Assembly (NCBI RefSeq): GCF_900105155.1
Contig: NZ_LT629762.1
Span: 2,767,001 to 2,831,000 of the forward strand
Reading direction: 5' to 3'
Length of the DNA: 64,000 nucleotides
Origin: Pseudomonas prosekii
GTDB lineage: Bacteria; Pseudomonadota; Gammaproteobacteria; Pseudomonadales; Pseudomonadaceae
The translations under genes were made by a program, and so were the position numbers. This document shows, piece by piece, positions 1 through 9,045 of this stretch. The notes under the pieces were generated by a model that did no database searches, was not told the origin of the DNA, and saw only the letters and a program-made list of their open reading frames with translations. The stretch's first letter is position 1. Each line of letters begins with the position of its first letter.

Positions 1-804
1 GGCTTGCCCGCAGACAGTCGTCTGCGTTTGCTCAGCTTCAATATCCAGGTCGGCATCAGTACCGAGCGGTATCGGCACTACCTGACCCGTGGCTGGCAAC
101 ACCTGTTGCCGCACACCGGGCGTGCCGACAACCTGCAAAAGATCGGCAATCTGCTCGGCGACTTCGATCTGGTCGCCTTGCAGGAAGCCGATGGCGGCAG
201 CCTGCGTTCAGGCTACGTCAATCAAGTCGAACACCTGGCCCAGCTCGGGGCCTTCCCGTACTGGTATCAACAACTCAATCGCAACCTCGGTCGCCTCGGC
301 CAGCACAGCAATGGCGTGCTCAGCCGCCTGCGCCCGTGGGCGATTGAAGATCATCCGCTGCCGGGGCCCAAGGGTCGCGGGGCAATTCTGGTGCGCTTTG
401 GCGAAGGTCCGGAAGCGCTGATTGTGGTGATGATGCACCTGGCGCTCGGCGCTCGTACCCGCAGCATGCAATTGGCCTATATCCGCGAATTGATCGGCGG
501 CTACAAACACCAGATTCTGATGGGCGACATGAACACCCACGCCAGCGACTTGCTGCAAAACTCACCGCTGCGTGACCTCGGCCTGTTGGCGCCGCAACTC
601 GAAGCGACCTTCCCCAGCTGGCGTCCGCAACGCTGCCTGGACCACATCCTGCTAAGCCCGACCCTGACCCTTGAAAGAGTCGAAGTGCTGGCACAACCGA
701 TTTCCGATCACCTGCCCGTCGCGGTAGAGATTCGTTTGCCGGGTTCGCTCACGGCCGATTCATTACCCGCGTTGAGACCTGACCCTCGCGGACCCGATGA
801 ATGA
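1..804 (+). CDS. Endonuclease/exonuclease/phosphatase family protein, 5' end cut by window edge
   Basis: The frame is open to the left edge, so the true start probably lies outside the window; an in-frame TTG at position 4 is only a possible start. About 267 residues are visible. The fold shows in an early LLSFNIQVG strand, the LVALQEADGG motif with the metal-binding Glu, a GDMNTH motif, and a terminal SDHLPVAVE motif with the catalytic His. These are the standard landmarks of the DNase I/phosphatase superfamily. The substrate (phosphodiester or phosphoester) cannot be read from sequence. Its stop overlaps the next start by 4 bp (ATGA), so it is translationally coupled to the downstream cyclase. 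Confidence 0.85.
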   Translation, partial: GLPADSRLRLLSFNIQVGISTERYRHYLTRGWQHLLPHTGRADNLQKIGNLLGDFDLVALQEADGGSLRSGYVNQVEHLAQLGAFPYWYQQLNRNLGRLGQHSNGVLSRLRPWAIEDHPLPGPKGRGAILVRFGEGPEALIVVMMHLALGARTRSMQLAYIRELIGGYKHQILMGDMNTHASDLLQNSPLRDLGLLAPQLEATFPSWRPQRCLDHILLSPTLTLERVEVLAQPISDHLPVAVEIRLPGSLTADSLPALRPDPRGPDE

Positions 805-2879
805 GCGACGAAGCACAGCGCTGGAAAGAGAAATACCTCAAGAGCATCGAACAACAGGAAAAACTCGAGCGTCGCTGGGACGCCCGACTCGACCTGTTGC
901 GCCGTGGGCTGGTGCGCAGCACATTGGCTGCCGAGGGTACCGACCGCGCTGTCGACTTGTGCATGAAGGAAATGCGCGAGGTGGTGCGCACCGATGACAT
1001 GGACGCAGGCCTCGCCGCCCTTCTGCCACGCCTGGAAAAAGCCGTGCTCGACTCCGAGCAGCGCCGCGAAACCCGGGTCGATCAAGTCAGCGCTGCGCTG
1101 AATGCGCTGGTCTCGCAGTTGCAGGCATTGCCATTGCCGCGAGAAGTCAGCAAACCGCTCAAGGCCTTCGCCAAACAACTCGATGGACGCGTCGGCCAGG
1201 CCCGTGAGATTCCCTTGCTGCTCAGCGAACTGAGCGGCCTGCAAGGCAAAGCCCTGCACCAACTGGAAAACCCCACCGAACCTGGGCGTCCGGGTTTGTT
1301 GCAGCGGTTGTTTGGTAGCCGCGAGGCAGAGGAATCGGCAGCACAAGACGTTGCGCCGGCAGTGCAGGCAGTGCAGGCACCGATACAACCAGCGCCCGCG
1401 CCAGTGGTCGAGGCGCCAATTGCCCAGGTTGAAAAACCAGCACCGGTCGCGCCGCAAGCCATTGCACCGGTAATTGAGCAACCGGCTATTGAAACACCCA
1501 TTCCGCAAGCACCAGTCCCTGAAACACCCGTTCATGCAGCACCGCTCCCGGAAGTCGTGGCATTCGCCCCACCGGTACTGGAGCCGCAAGTCGAAAGCGC
1601 CCCCATCGCGCAATCCGCCCCCGAACCACCGCAAGCGCAAGTCATCGCGCCCGAGCCGCCCGCCCAACCCCTCTTCAATCCAGATGAACTGATCCCGGCG
1701 CCGCCTCCCGAAACGCCAATATTCCTCGACACCCTGCCCTTGCCCGCCGTCATGGCCCAGGCACTGGCGGCCATCGATCCGGAACACCCCGAGCAAGACA
1801 TTCTCTACGCGCTACCGGACTCACCCGAGCCGTCCTACAGCTCGGTCGCCACGCACATCGAACAAACGCTGCTCGGCTTGCTTGATGATCTGACCCTACC
1901 GGAACGCCATCGCCCGCAAGCCGAGGCCATGCGCGAACGCCTGAAGAATGGTTTGAACTGGTACGAACTGCTGCCGATCCTCGACGATCTGGCGACGTTG
2001 ATGCTGGCGATCACCGACAGCGGCCAGCATGAGTTTGAAGCGTACTTGCAGCAGCTCAATGAACGTCTCGAGTCGTTCCAGAGCAACCTGCAAGCCGCCA
2101 GCGCCGGGCACGCGGACAACCGCTCCGCCGCGCGCGAGATGGACACGCAAATCCGCGAGCAGGTCGACGGTCTGCAAACCAGCATGCAGGACGCCGCCGA
2201 TCTCGACGACCTCAAGCACGTCCTCGAAAACCATCTCGAAGGCTTGCTCGGGACCATGGACCAGCACCAAAAGCAACGCGACGAACGTGAACAGGAAGTC
2301 GCCGCGCGCCTGCACAGCCTGGCCGAACGGGTCGCGCACATGGAGCAGGAAGCCATGGGCTATCGCGAGCACCTTGAAGAACAACGCCAGAAAGCCCTGA
2401 TCGATCCGCTGACCGGCCTGCCAAACCGCGCAGCCTGGAGCGAACGGCTGGAACAGGAGATCAGCGAGTGGCAGCAACACGGCAACACGCTGATGCTGGC
2501 CATGCTCGATCTCGACCATTTCAAACGGATCAACGATAACTACGGCCACCTCGCCGGCGACAAAGTGCTGAAGATCATCGCCAGCGTGTTGCGCAAACGC
2601 CTGCGCGGCTCGGACTTCATCGCTCGATTTGGTGGCGAAGAATTTGTGCTGCTGATGCCTGCCACCGTGCCGGCCGTCGGGGCGAAACTGCTGGAAACCC
2701 TGCGCGCGGCGATCGAGGCCTGCCCTTTCCACTTCAAGGGCGAACGCGTGACGATCACCGTGTCCATGGGACTGGCGGCGTTCAAACCCGGAGAACACAG
2801 CGATATGGTGCTTAAAAGAGCCGATCAGGCGTTATATCGAGCCAAACATGCAGGGCGAAACCGGGTGGAATTGGCCTGA
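801..2879 (+). CDS. Diguanylate cyclase with long Pro/Ala-rich linker (DgcH-like)
   Basis: This 692-aa protein should make c-di-GMP from two GTP. A charged, helical N-terminal part (1-180) is followed by a very Pro/Ala/Glu-rich stretch (about 183-305), another helical, coiled-coil-prone part, and a C-terminal GGDEF domain (about 530-690). The signature is GGEEF at 611-615, with an RGSD inhibitory I-site five residues upstream, so the enzyme looks active and product-inhibited. No transmembrane segment is evident, suggesting a cytoplasmic protein. Gene order (phosphatase-fold protein, cyclase, amidase, kinB) matches the PA5488-PA5484 area of P. aeruginosa, where the equivalent cyclase is called DgcH; that name is by context only. 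Confidence 0.9.
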   Translation: MSDEAQRWKEKYLKSIEQQEKLERRWDARLDLLRRGLVRSTLAAEGTDRAVDLCMKEMREVVRTDDMDAGLAALLPRLEKAVLDSEQRRETRVDQVSAALNALVSQLQALPLPREVSKPLKAFAKQLDGRVGQAREIPLLLSELSGLQGKALHQLENPTEPGRPGLLQRLFGSREAEESAAQDVAPAVQAVQAPIQPAPAPVVEAPIAQVEKPAPVAPQAIAPVIEQPAIETPIPQAPVPETPVHAAPLPEVVAFAPPVLEPQVESAPIAQSAPEPPQAQVIAPEPPAQPLFNPDELIPAPPPETPIFLDTLPLPAVMAQALAAIDPEHPEQDILYALPDSPEPSYSSVATHIEQTLLGLLDDLTLPERHRPQAEAMRERLKNGLNWYELLPILDDLATLMLAITDSGQHEFEAYLQQLNERLESFQSNLQAASAGHADNRSAAREMDTQIREQVDGLQTSMQDAADLDDLKHVLENHLEGLLGTMDQHQKQRDEREQEVAARLHSLAERVAHMEQEAMGYREHLEEQRQKALIDPLTGLPNRAAWSERLEQEISEWQQHGNTLMLAMLDLDHFKRINDNYGHLAGDKVLKIIASVLRKRLRGSDFIARFGGEEFVLLMPATVPAVGAKLLETLRAAIEACPFHFKGERVTITVSMGLAAFKPGEHSDMVLKRADQALYRAKHAGRNRVELA

Positions 2880-2982
2880 AAGCCAATTGTTCCCTTTTGT
2901 TTAATCCAGCTCCGTCGCCGTCATCATTCGGGCGAATACGTTACACTGTTGCATTATCGTCCATCGTGTATTGCCATCTGCC

Positions 2983-3762
2983 ATGAAATATCTCGCCTTT
3001 GTTGCCTCTTTTTTGCTGCTGGCCGGTTGCGCCAGCGGTCCGCGTTTCGACACCAGCCATCCTTCCGCCAATTTCGACAGCCGTACGCCGTTTGTGGTGT
3101 TGCATTACACCTCGGCGTCGCTGGAGCGCTCGCTGCAATTGTTGACCCACGGCGAGGTCAGCAGCCATTACCTGATCGGTGACGACAAAGGCGCGACCAT
3201 CTACAAACTGGTCGATGAAAATATGCGCGCCTGGCACGCCGGTGAAAGCGAATGGCAAGGCCGGACCTGGCTGAACTCCAGCTCAATCGGCATCGAAATC
3301 GTCAATCCGGGTTTCCGCGACACGCCCACCGGGCGCCTCTGGTATCCGTACAGCGAAGATCAGATTCAAGCGCTGATCGTGCTGCTCAAGGACATCAGCA
3401 AACGCCACGGCATCAGCCCTCGACACATCATCGGCCATAGCGACATCGCGCCGTTGCGCAAACTCGATCCCGGCCCGCTGTTCCCGTGGAAACGCCTGGC
3501 CGCCGCAGGCCTGGGCGTGTGGCCCAACGAACAGGCGGTCGCCGCCCGGCAAGCGCAATACACCGAGCACCTGCCCACCGTCGGCTGGTTCCAGGAACAG
3601 CTTGCGCGCCTCGGTTACGCAACGCCGCAGACCGGTGAACTGGATGTCGCCACTCGCCACGTAATCGCGGCTTTCCAGATGCATTACCGCCCTAGCCGTT
3701 TCGACGGCACGCCGGACGCGCAGACAGCAGCGATGCTGCTGGTGCTCAATCAGACAAAATAA
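2983..3762 (+). CDS. Lipoprotein N-acetylmuramoyl-L-alanine amidase, AmpDh2-like
   Basis: This enzyme should cleave the lactyl-amide bond between MurNAc and the stem peptide in the periplasm. The ATG at 2983 is preferred over an upstream TTG (2971) because it gives a clean lipoprotein signal (MKYLAFVASFLLLAGC). The Amidase_2 fold shows in VVLHYT, SHYLI, WHAGES and GHSDIAPLRKLDPG, where the His, His and Asp ten residues apart match the AmpD zinc ligands. A C-terminal peptidoglycan-binding helix bundle follows (about 205-255). Adjacency to kinB fits AmpDh2 (PA5485) of P. aeruginosa, involved in recycling and AmpC derepression. The gene stands alone, 103 bp after the cyclase. Confidence 0.9.
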   Translation: MKYLAFVASFLLLAGCASGPRFDTSHPSANFDSRTPFVVLHYTSASLERSLQLLTHGEVSSHYLIGDDKGATIYKLVDENMRAWHAGESEWQGRTWLNSSSIGIEIVNPGFRDTPTGRLWYPYSEDQIQALIVLLKDISKRHGISPRHIIGHSDIAPLRKLDPGPLFPWKRLAAAGLGVWPNEQAVAARQAQYTEHLPTVGWFQEQLARLGYATPQTGELDVATRHVIAAFQMHYRPSRFDGTPDAQTAAMLLVLNQTK

Positions 3763-3837
3763 TGACGCCCGCCCGACGGTCGCGCTTTTTCTCAAACAGC
3801 AGCTATAACTCATTGGTAATTCTTCGGATGTTCCCAA

Positions 3838-5451
3838 ATGGCTGCTACGCGCGAGAGGTTGCGAAGTTGGTTCTATCGCCCTTGGTTTTTGGCGATGCTC
3901 GCTGCTGTCTTCAGTGCAACGCTGCTGATGGTCGCCAGTCTGTTTATCGCGCTGCATCAGGTTGAGCAGAACGAAAGCCGCGAAATGAACGCTCAGGGTG
4001 AACGCTTCCTCGCCCGCCTCGAACAACTCTTTGGCCAGTTACGCGAAAGCCTCGACGATCTGGAAGCGCAGCCGTTGCGCGGTTGCGATGACGAAATGAT
4101 CGCGACGTTGCAGCAAGTCAGCTTCAGCTATCGCTTCGTTTATGAAGCCGCTTATATGGACGCCAGCCGCATTTGCTCCAACCGGCCGCGCCAGGAAGGC
4201 TTATCGCTGGTTCGCCCGCCGGACATCAAAGGCCCGACCTACAGTTATTGGCTGAACACCACCACCGAACCGGATGAAAACCGCGCCGCGTTGATGCTCG
4301 GCCGCGGCAATTTTCGCGTGGCGACGTCGCGCGGGCATTTGACCGACATGGTCGACCTCTCGCCCGGCAGCAGCCTGCTGGTGGTGCTCGACCACGGGCA
4401 ACGGGCGATTCCGGTGCTGGGCCTGGAACAAGTCTGGCCGCCCACTGAACCCTGGCCACCGAAAAGCCGCGACGCGCTGCAAGTCACGCAAAGCCGCTTG
4501 ATCTACCGCATGCCGACCGATAACCCGGAATATCAACTGGTGCTGATCACCCCGCGCAACGGCACGCATGTGCCCGCCGTCTGGTGGTGGCTGCTGCCGG
4601 GCAGTCTGGTGCTGGGTATTTTCGTCGGTTTCCTGGTGTTTCTGCTGGTGCGCCAGCGCCAGTCGCTGGACGCGGAACTGCAAGGCGCGATCCGCCGTGG
4701 CGAGTTGCAGGTGTTGTATCAACCGATCTTCGACCTCGACAGCCGTAATTGCGTGGGTGCCGAAGCCCTGCTGCGCTGGCGAAGGCCGGACGGCACGCTG
4801 ACCAGTCCGGACCTGTTTATCCCGATGGCCGAGAACACCGGGCAAATCCGCCAAATGACCGACTTCGTCCTGCAACGGCTGCTTGAGCAACTGGGCCAAT
4901 TGCTCCGGGCGAATCCGCAACTGTACATTTCGGTGAATCTGGCCGCGTGCGACGTCATGGTGCCGCGCATCGGCCAAGTGATGGCGCGCCTGCTGACGGT
5001 GCACCGGGTCGCGGCCAAGCAGATTGCTTTTGAAGTGACTGAACGCGGATTGATTGACGTGGTGGTGGCGCGGGAAAACCTGCAAGCGCTGCGCAATGTT
5101 GGCCATCAGGTGCTGATCGACGATTTTGGCACCGGCTATTGCAGCCTCGCCTACCTGCAGACCCTGCCGGTGGATTGCCTGAAAATCGACAAGGCGTTTA
5201 TCGATGCGCTGGGCCATGACGCCGCCAGCAGCGGGGTCGCACCGCACATCATTCACATGGCCCAGGCCCTGCAACTGAAGGTGATCGCCGAAGGTATTGA
5301 GCATGAAGCGCAGGCGCAGTTTCTCAGCAGCGAAGGCGTCAAGTACGGTCAGGGCTGGCTGTTCGCCCATGCGCTGAGCGCGGTGCAGTTCATTGAACTG
5401 ATCACCCGTGGTCGACGACAAAATGGCCGCCGCATCGATGACGAAGCGTAA
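3838..5451 (+). CDS. CSS-motif EAL c-di-GMP phosphodiesterase, membrane-bound
   Basis: This 537-aa protein should hydrolyse c-di-GMP to pGpG. Two membrane spans (about 18-41 and 243-268) flank a periplasmic domain with two cysteines (C83 and C113, the latter in RICSN), the arrangement of CSS domains in which a periplasmic disulfide controls the cytosolic EAL domain. The classical CSS is CSN here. The EAL domain (about 283-525) keeps EALLRW, SVNLA, EVTERG, DDFGTGYCSLAYL, KIDKAFID and IAEGIE, so it should be catalytic. It converges on kinB with only 6 bp between stops. No strong ribosome site was seen before the ATG. Confidence 0.9.
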   Translation: MAATRERLRSWFYRPWFLAMLAAVFSATLLMVASLFIALHQVEQNESREMNAQGERFLARLEQLFGQLRESLDDLEAQPLRGCDDEMIATLQQVSFSYRFVYEAAYMDASRICSNRPRQEGLSLVRPPDIKGPTYSYWLNTTTEPDENRAALMLGRGNFRVATSRGHLTDMVDLSPGSSLLVVLDHGQRAIPVLGLEQVWPPTEPWPPKSRDALQVTQSRLIYRMPTDNPEYQLVLITPRNGTHVPAVWWWLLPGSLVLGIFVGFLVFLLVRQRQSLDAELQGAIRRGELQVLYQPIFDLDSRNCVGAEALLRWRRPDGTLTSPDLFIPMAENTGQIRQMTDFVLQRLLEQLGQLLRANPQLYISVNLAACDVMVPRIGQVMARLLTVHRVAAKQIAFEVTERGLIDVVVARENLQALRNVGHQVLIDDFGTGYCSLAYLQTLPVDCLKIDKAFIDALGHDAASSGVAPHIIHMAQALQLKVIAEGIEHEAQAQFLSSEGVKYGQGWLFAHALSAVQFIELITRGRRQNGRRIDDEA

Positions 5452-5457
5452 ATCCGC

Positions 5458-7248
5458 TCAGACCGCCAGCGCCATGTAGAACTGCGTGCCCTGCCCCGGC
5501 CGCGAATAAACGCCCATCCGCCCGCCGTGCAGTTGCACGATTTCCTTGCACAACGCCAAGCCCAGCCCGGCACCGCCCTTCTTGCGCCCGACCTGCACAA
5601 ACGGCTCGAAAATCCGCCCTTGCTGGCCATAGGCGATGCCTTCGCCATTGTCCTCGACGCTGATAATCACCCGCTCGCCGTGACGTCGCGCCTGCAAGCG
5701 AATCTGCCCGTCCGCGGCGGTATGGCGCATGGCGTTGTCGATCAGGTTGTCGAGCACGCGATCCAATTGCGCCTGGTCTGCCTGCAAGCGCGGCAATGGC
5801 CCCTGCACTTCGACCAGCAAGTCGATGCCCTTCTCGGCCGCCGTTGCGGCAAATCGGTCCTTGGCTTGCGCTAACAAATCTTCGATGGAGCACGGCGCCA
5901 ACGTGAGTTTTTGCAGGCCGTTCTGGTAACGCGAGAAATTCAGCAGGTCGTTGATCAACTGCATCAAGCGCTGCATTTCTTCATTAACCGTGTCGAGCAG
6001 ATCGGCTTCGCGCGAATCTTCGGGAAACTTCGCCCGTTCGCGGAACAAGCCGAACGCCATGTGCATGCCGGTGACCGGCGTGCGCAATTCGTGGGAGGCA
6101 CGCAACACAAACTCGCTGCGCACCCGCTCGAACGCGCGTTGTTCGGTAACGTCGTGCAACACCATCACTGCGCCGAGGATATGCCCCTGCGTGTGGCTGA
6201 CCGGGGTCAGGCTGTACGTGAGCAACCGCGATTCGCCATCGACTTCGATGGCCAGGTCTTCCGGCGCGCGCTCCAGCGTGCCGCCGCGCAGCACCAGTTG
6301 CAGCTGTTCATCGAGTTCCGGGCGTTCGAGCGCGCTGCCCAGCCCTTGGCCGAGCCGGTCGCTGTCCCAACCCAATTGCCGTTGCGCCACCGGGTTAAGG
6401 TGTTCCAGATGACCTTGGCGATCGATCATCAGCAAACCGTCGTCGATGCTGTCGAGCACCGCTTGCAGGCGTTGCTGGCCGGCGAGCAACTCGTCGACGT
6501 TGGTCGCCTGATGCTCGCGCAAGGCTTCGGCCATGATGCCGAAGCGTCGGGTCAACAGGTTCATTTCTGCGGCGGAGGAAATCGGCAGCGTCACTTCGAA
6601 ATTGCCCTGACCGATGTTATCCGCCGCTTGCGCCAGCGCCTCGATCGGCGCGCCGAAGCGCCGGGCAATCCCGTGCGCCGTGATGAAACCGATGATCAAC
6701 ACCGCCAGCCCGACAAATCCGAGCAAACCGGCGATCAGCAACGCGCGATCCCGAGCCTTGCGCTGAGTGTTGTTGATGTTGTCGAGTGCGCGTTTGTGTT
6801 CGGTAATCAAACCGTTGCGCAGCGCGTTGAATTTCTCCGTCAGCACCTGATTGCCGCTCAACACATGCGTCGGCCCGCGTGAGTCGCTGAACGCCTGGAG
6901 GAAACTCAGGTAATCCTTTTTCGCCTGACTGAAACCGTATTGCACGGCGTCGCCCACTTGTTCATGAGCGATACCTTCGTCGAGCAATTGGAAATAATGC
7001 TGCTTGGACGCCTCGAACGCAGCCGGATCAGGCTTTTCACTGAGCATGAGGACCAGCTGATCGCCCAGGGTCTGGCGCAGCTTGAGGCCGAGGTCGAGGC
7101 TGACGAAGTTGCTGCGAACCACGGCGTCCTGGCTGCCGGCCATCTGCATCACGCTGACCAAACCCAACAACAACCCGAGCAGCGCCACAGTGATGAGTGC
7201 GGAAATGCTCAGAAACAGCCGGGTCCGCAACTTCATCGCCAATTTCAT
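5458..7248 (-). CDS. kinB: Sensor histidine kinase/phosphatase KinB
   Basis: This 596-aa inner-membrane kinase is paired with AlgB and in P. aeruginosa controls alginate production. The order is TM1 (12-35), a periplasmic sensor domain, TM2 (about 168-191), HAMP, a PAS domain (about 255-370), then HisKA with SHELRTPVTGM (H386) and HATPase_c with NLIDNAMRH, VEDNGEGI and GGAGLGLALCKE. Length and His position agree with P. aeruginosa KinB. It begins 10 bp after the algB stop, so algB-kinB is one operon, transcribed leftward. Confidence 0.93.
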   Translation of the reverse strand: MKLAMKLRTRLFLSISALITVALLGLLLGLVSVMQMAGSQDAVVRSNFVSLDLGLKLRQTLGDQLVLMLSEKPDPAAFEASKQHYFQLLDEGIAHEQVGDAVQYGFSQAKKDYLSFLQAFSDSRGPTHVLSGNQVLTEKFNALRNGLITEHKRALDNINNTQRKARDRALLIAGLLGFVGLAVLIIGFITAHGIARRFGAPIEALAQAADNIGQGNFEVTLPISSAAEMNLLTRRFGIMAEALREHQATNVDELLAGQQRLQAVLDSIDDGLLMIDRQGHLEHLNPVAQRQLGWDSDRLGQGLGSALERPELDEQLQLVLRGGTLERAPEDLAIEVDGESRLLTYSLTPVSHTQGHILGAVMVLHDVTEQRAFERVRSEFVLRASHELRTPVTGMHMAFGLFRERAKFPEDSREADLLDTVNEEMQRLMQLINDLLNFSRYQNGLQKLTLAPCSIEDLLAQAKDRFAATAAEKGIDLLVEVQGPLPRLQADQAQLDRVLDNLIDNAMRHTAADGQIRLQARRHGERVIISVEDNGEGIAYGQQGRIFEPFVQVGRKKGGAGLGLALCKEIVQLHGGRMGVYSRPGQGTQFYMALAV

Positions 7249-7258
7249 CGGAGATCGC

Positions 7259-8605
7259 TCACAGGTTGTACTGCTTGCGTTTGCGGTACAGCGTCGAAGC
7301 GTCGATGCCTAGCGTTTTGGCGGCCTGATCAAGCGTGCCCGCGGTGGCCAGCACCGCGCCAATGTGGGCTTTTTCCAACTCGTCCAGACTCAGTGCAGCG
7401 CCGACCCGTGGCGAATTGTTGGCCGGTTGTTCGGCCATGCCCAAGTGGCTGATTTCCACGCGTTCCTGCGGGCAGATAATGCTCGCCCGCTCGACCACGT
7501 TGCGCAGTTCGCGAATGTTGCCCGGCCATCGATAGCTGAGCAGCGCTTCGCGCGCCTCGTCGCTGAAACCGCGTGCCGGTCGTGCGTATTCCTTGACGAA
7601 GCGCGCGAGGAAACGATCTGCGAGGGTCAGAATGTCTTCGGTGCGTTCGCGCAATGGCGGCAGGTGCAAAGTGATGACGTTGAGGCGATAGAGCAAATCT
7701 TCACGGAAGCGGCCGTCGCGGACCATGTCTTCAAGGTTAAGGTTGGTCGCAGCCAAAATACGCACATCCGCGCGGCGCGTGACCGGGTCGCCGACGCGTT
7801 CGTATTCCTTGTCCTGAATAAAGCGCAGCAACTTCGGCTGCAACGTCAGGGGGAAGTCGCCGATCTCGTCGAGAAACAGCGTGCCGCCATCGGCCTGATT
7901 GACTCGGCCCAAAGTGCTTTCGCTGGCGCCGGTGAACGCGCCGCGGCTGTGGCCGAACAATTCGCTTTCCATCAATTCGGCGGTCAGCGACGGGCAGTTG
8001 ATCGTGACGCAGGATTTCTTCTCACGCTTGCTCCAGCCGTGAATGGCCCGCGCCAGCTCACCTTTACCGGTACCGGACTCGCCGAGAATCAAGATGTTGG
8101 CGTCAGTGCCGGCGACCTGGCGGGCGGTTTCGAGCACGACTTTCATCGCCGGGCTGTGCGAGTCCAAGCCATCCTTGGGTTTGCGCACTTCACCTTCGAG
8201 CGCTTCCAGACGCGCCGAGAGTTGGCGCACTTCCAGTTGCTTGGCGGTGGCCAGACGCAATTGATCGGGGCTGCACGGTTTGACCAGGTAATCGGCGGCG
8301 CCGGCCTGGATCGCATCGACGGCGGTGTCCACGGCCGAATGCGCGGTGACTATGACTACACGCATCCACGGCGCCTGAATGCGCATTTGCGCCAGTACAT
8401 CGAGGCCATTGTCTTCGCCCAGACGCAAATCCAGGAAGCACAGGTCGAACACCTGACGCTGCAACAATGCATCAGCCTGGGCAGCGCTGTTGGCAGTGGC
8501 GACGGTGTAGCCCTCGTCTTCGAGGCAATAGCGGAAGGTACGAAGGATGGCGGATTCGTCGTCCACCAGCAGAATTCGGCCTTGTTGCTCAGTGGCTGAT
8601 TCCAT
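7259..8605 (-). CDS. algB: NtrC-family response regulator AlgB
   Basis: This 448-aa sigma-54-type activator is the partner of KinB. A receiver domain with ILLVDDE and phosphoacceptor D59 (CFLDL) precedes an AAA+ domain with Walker A GESGTGKGE, the GAFTGA loop that contacts sigma-54, and a C-terminal Fis-type helix-turn-helix (LDQAAKTLGIDASTLYRKRKQY). The frame is open 26 codons further upstream, but the ATG at 8605 has an AAGGAG site and starts the conserved protein. P. aeruginosa AlgB activates algD, although reports there do not make all its effects sigma-54 dependent. A sigma-54 promoter faces away from it at about 8.95 kb. Confidence 0.95.
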   Translation of the reverse strand: MESATEQQGRILLVDDESAILRTFRYCLEDEGYTVATANSAAQADALLQRQVFDLCFLDLRLGEDNGLDVLAQMRIQAPWMRVVIVTAHSAVDTAVDAIQAGAADYLVKPCSPDQLRLATAKQLEVRQLSARLEALEGEVRKPKDGLDSHSPAMKVVLETARQVAGTDANILILGESGTGKGELARAIHGWSKREKKSCVTINCPSLTAELMESELFGHSRGAFTGASESTLGRVNQADGGTLFLDEIGDFPLTLQPKLLRFIQDKEYERVGDPVTRRADVRILAATNLNLEDMVRDGRFREDLLYRLNVITLHLPPLRERTEDILTLADRFLARFVKEYARPARGFSDEAREALLSYRWPGNIRELRNVVERASIICPQERVEISHLGMAEQPANNSPRVGAALSLDELEKAHIGAVLATAGTLDQAAKTLGIDASTLYRKRKQYNL

Positions 8606-8843
8606 TTTCCTACGCTCCTTACTGAAAGATATTAGGTTAGTCCCGGATAAATCGGGCAAGTTGCATGGTTTATTCTGGTCCATTCCAGCGCCGGCCGGGT
8701 AGTTATCTACTGACCTGTCCGCTAATGGACTGATTTAGTTGGTTTTTTACAAAAAATACAACATTTCGGCGCTTGCCTACGTGAATGTCTGACATCCGCG
8801 ACCGCAACTCAATTCAAAAAGTTTGAAATTTCCTACGAAATTA

Positions 8844-8860
8844 TCGTGCATTACGCACGA
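8844..8860. promoter_or_regulatory. Perfect inverted repeat, candidate enhancer-binding-protein site
   Basis: TCGTGCATTACGCACGA has 6-bp arms that match exactly around a 5-bp centre. A second half-site, ATCGTGCAGG, begins at about 8874. The dyad lies about 95 bp upstream of a strong sigma-54 promoter, the distance expected for an activator site. Which activator binds is unknown; AlgB, encoded next door, is a reasonable guess. Confidence 0.5.
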
Positions 8861-8953
8861 CGATCAGAGACCCATCGTGCAGGATGCGTCCGAAACGATT
8901 TTCATCGCATGCGCAACCTATTGATCTTATTGGTTTTTTTTCTTCGAAAAAGC

Positions 8954-8969
8954 TGGCACGCAGGCTGCA
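8954..8969 (+). promoter_or_regulatory. Sigma-54 (RpoN) promoter
   Basis: TGGCACGCAGGCTGCA matches the -24/-12 consensus TGGCACG-N4-TTGCW at all positions but one (C for the first T of TTGC), with GG and GC at exact spacing. It points to the gene at 9046, giving a leader of about 65 nt. An inverted repeat lies upstream at 8844-8860. Confidence 0.75.
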
Positions 8970-9045
8970 ATAGTCTTGTTAACGCAGGGCACTCATGGAA
9001 TGAGCGTCCTCAACAAGATGACCACCCAGGTGGAGGAGCTACAGG

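Noticed and set aside
3235..3250. Sigma-54-like TGGCACG in the amidase gene
   Set aside because: The -12 element is absent at the required spacing and the site is inside coding sequence.
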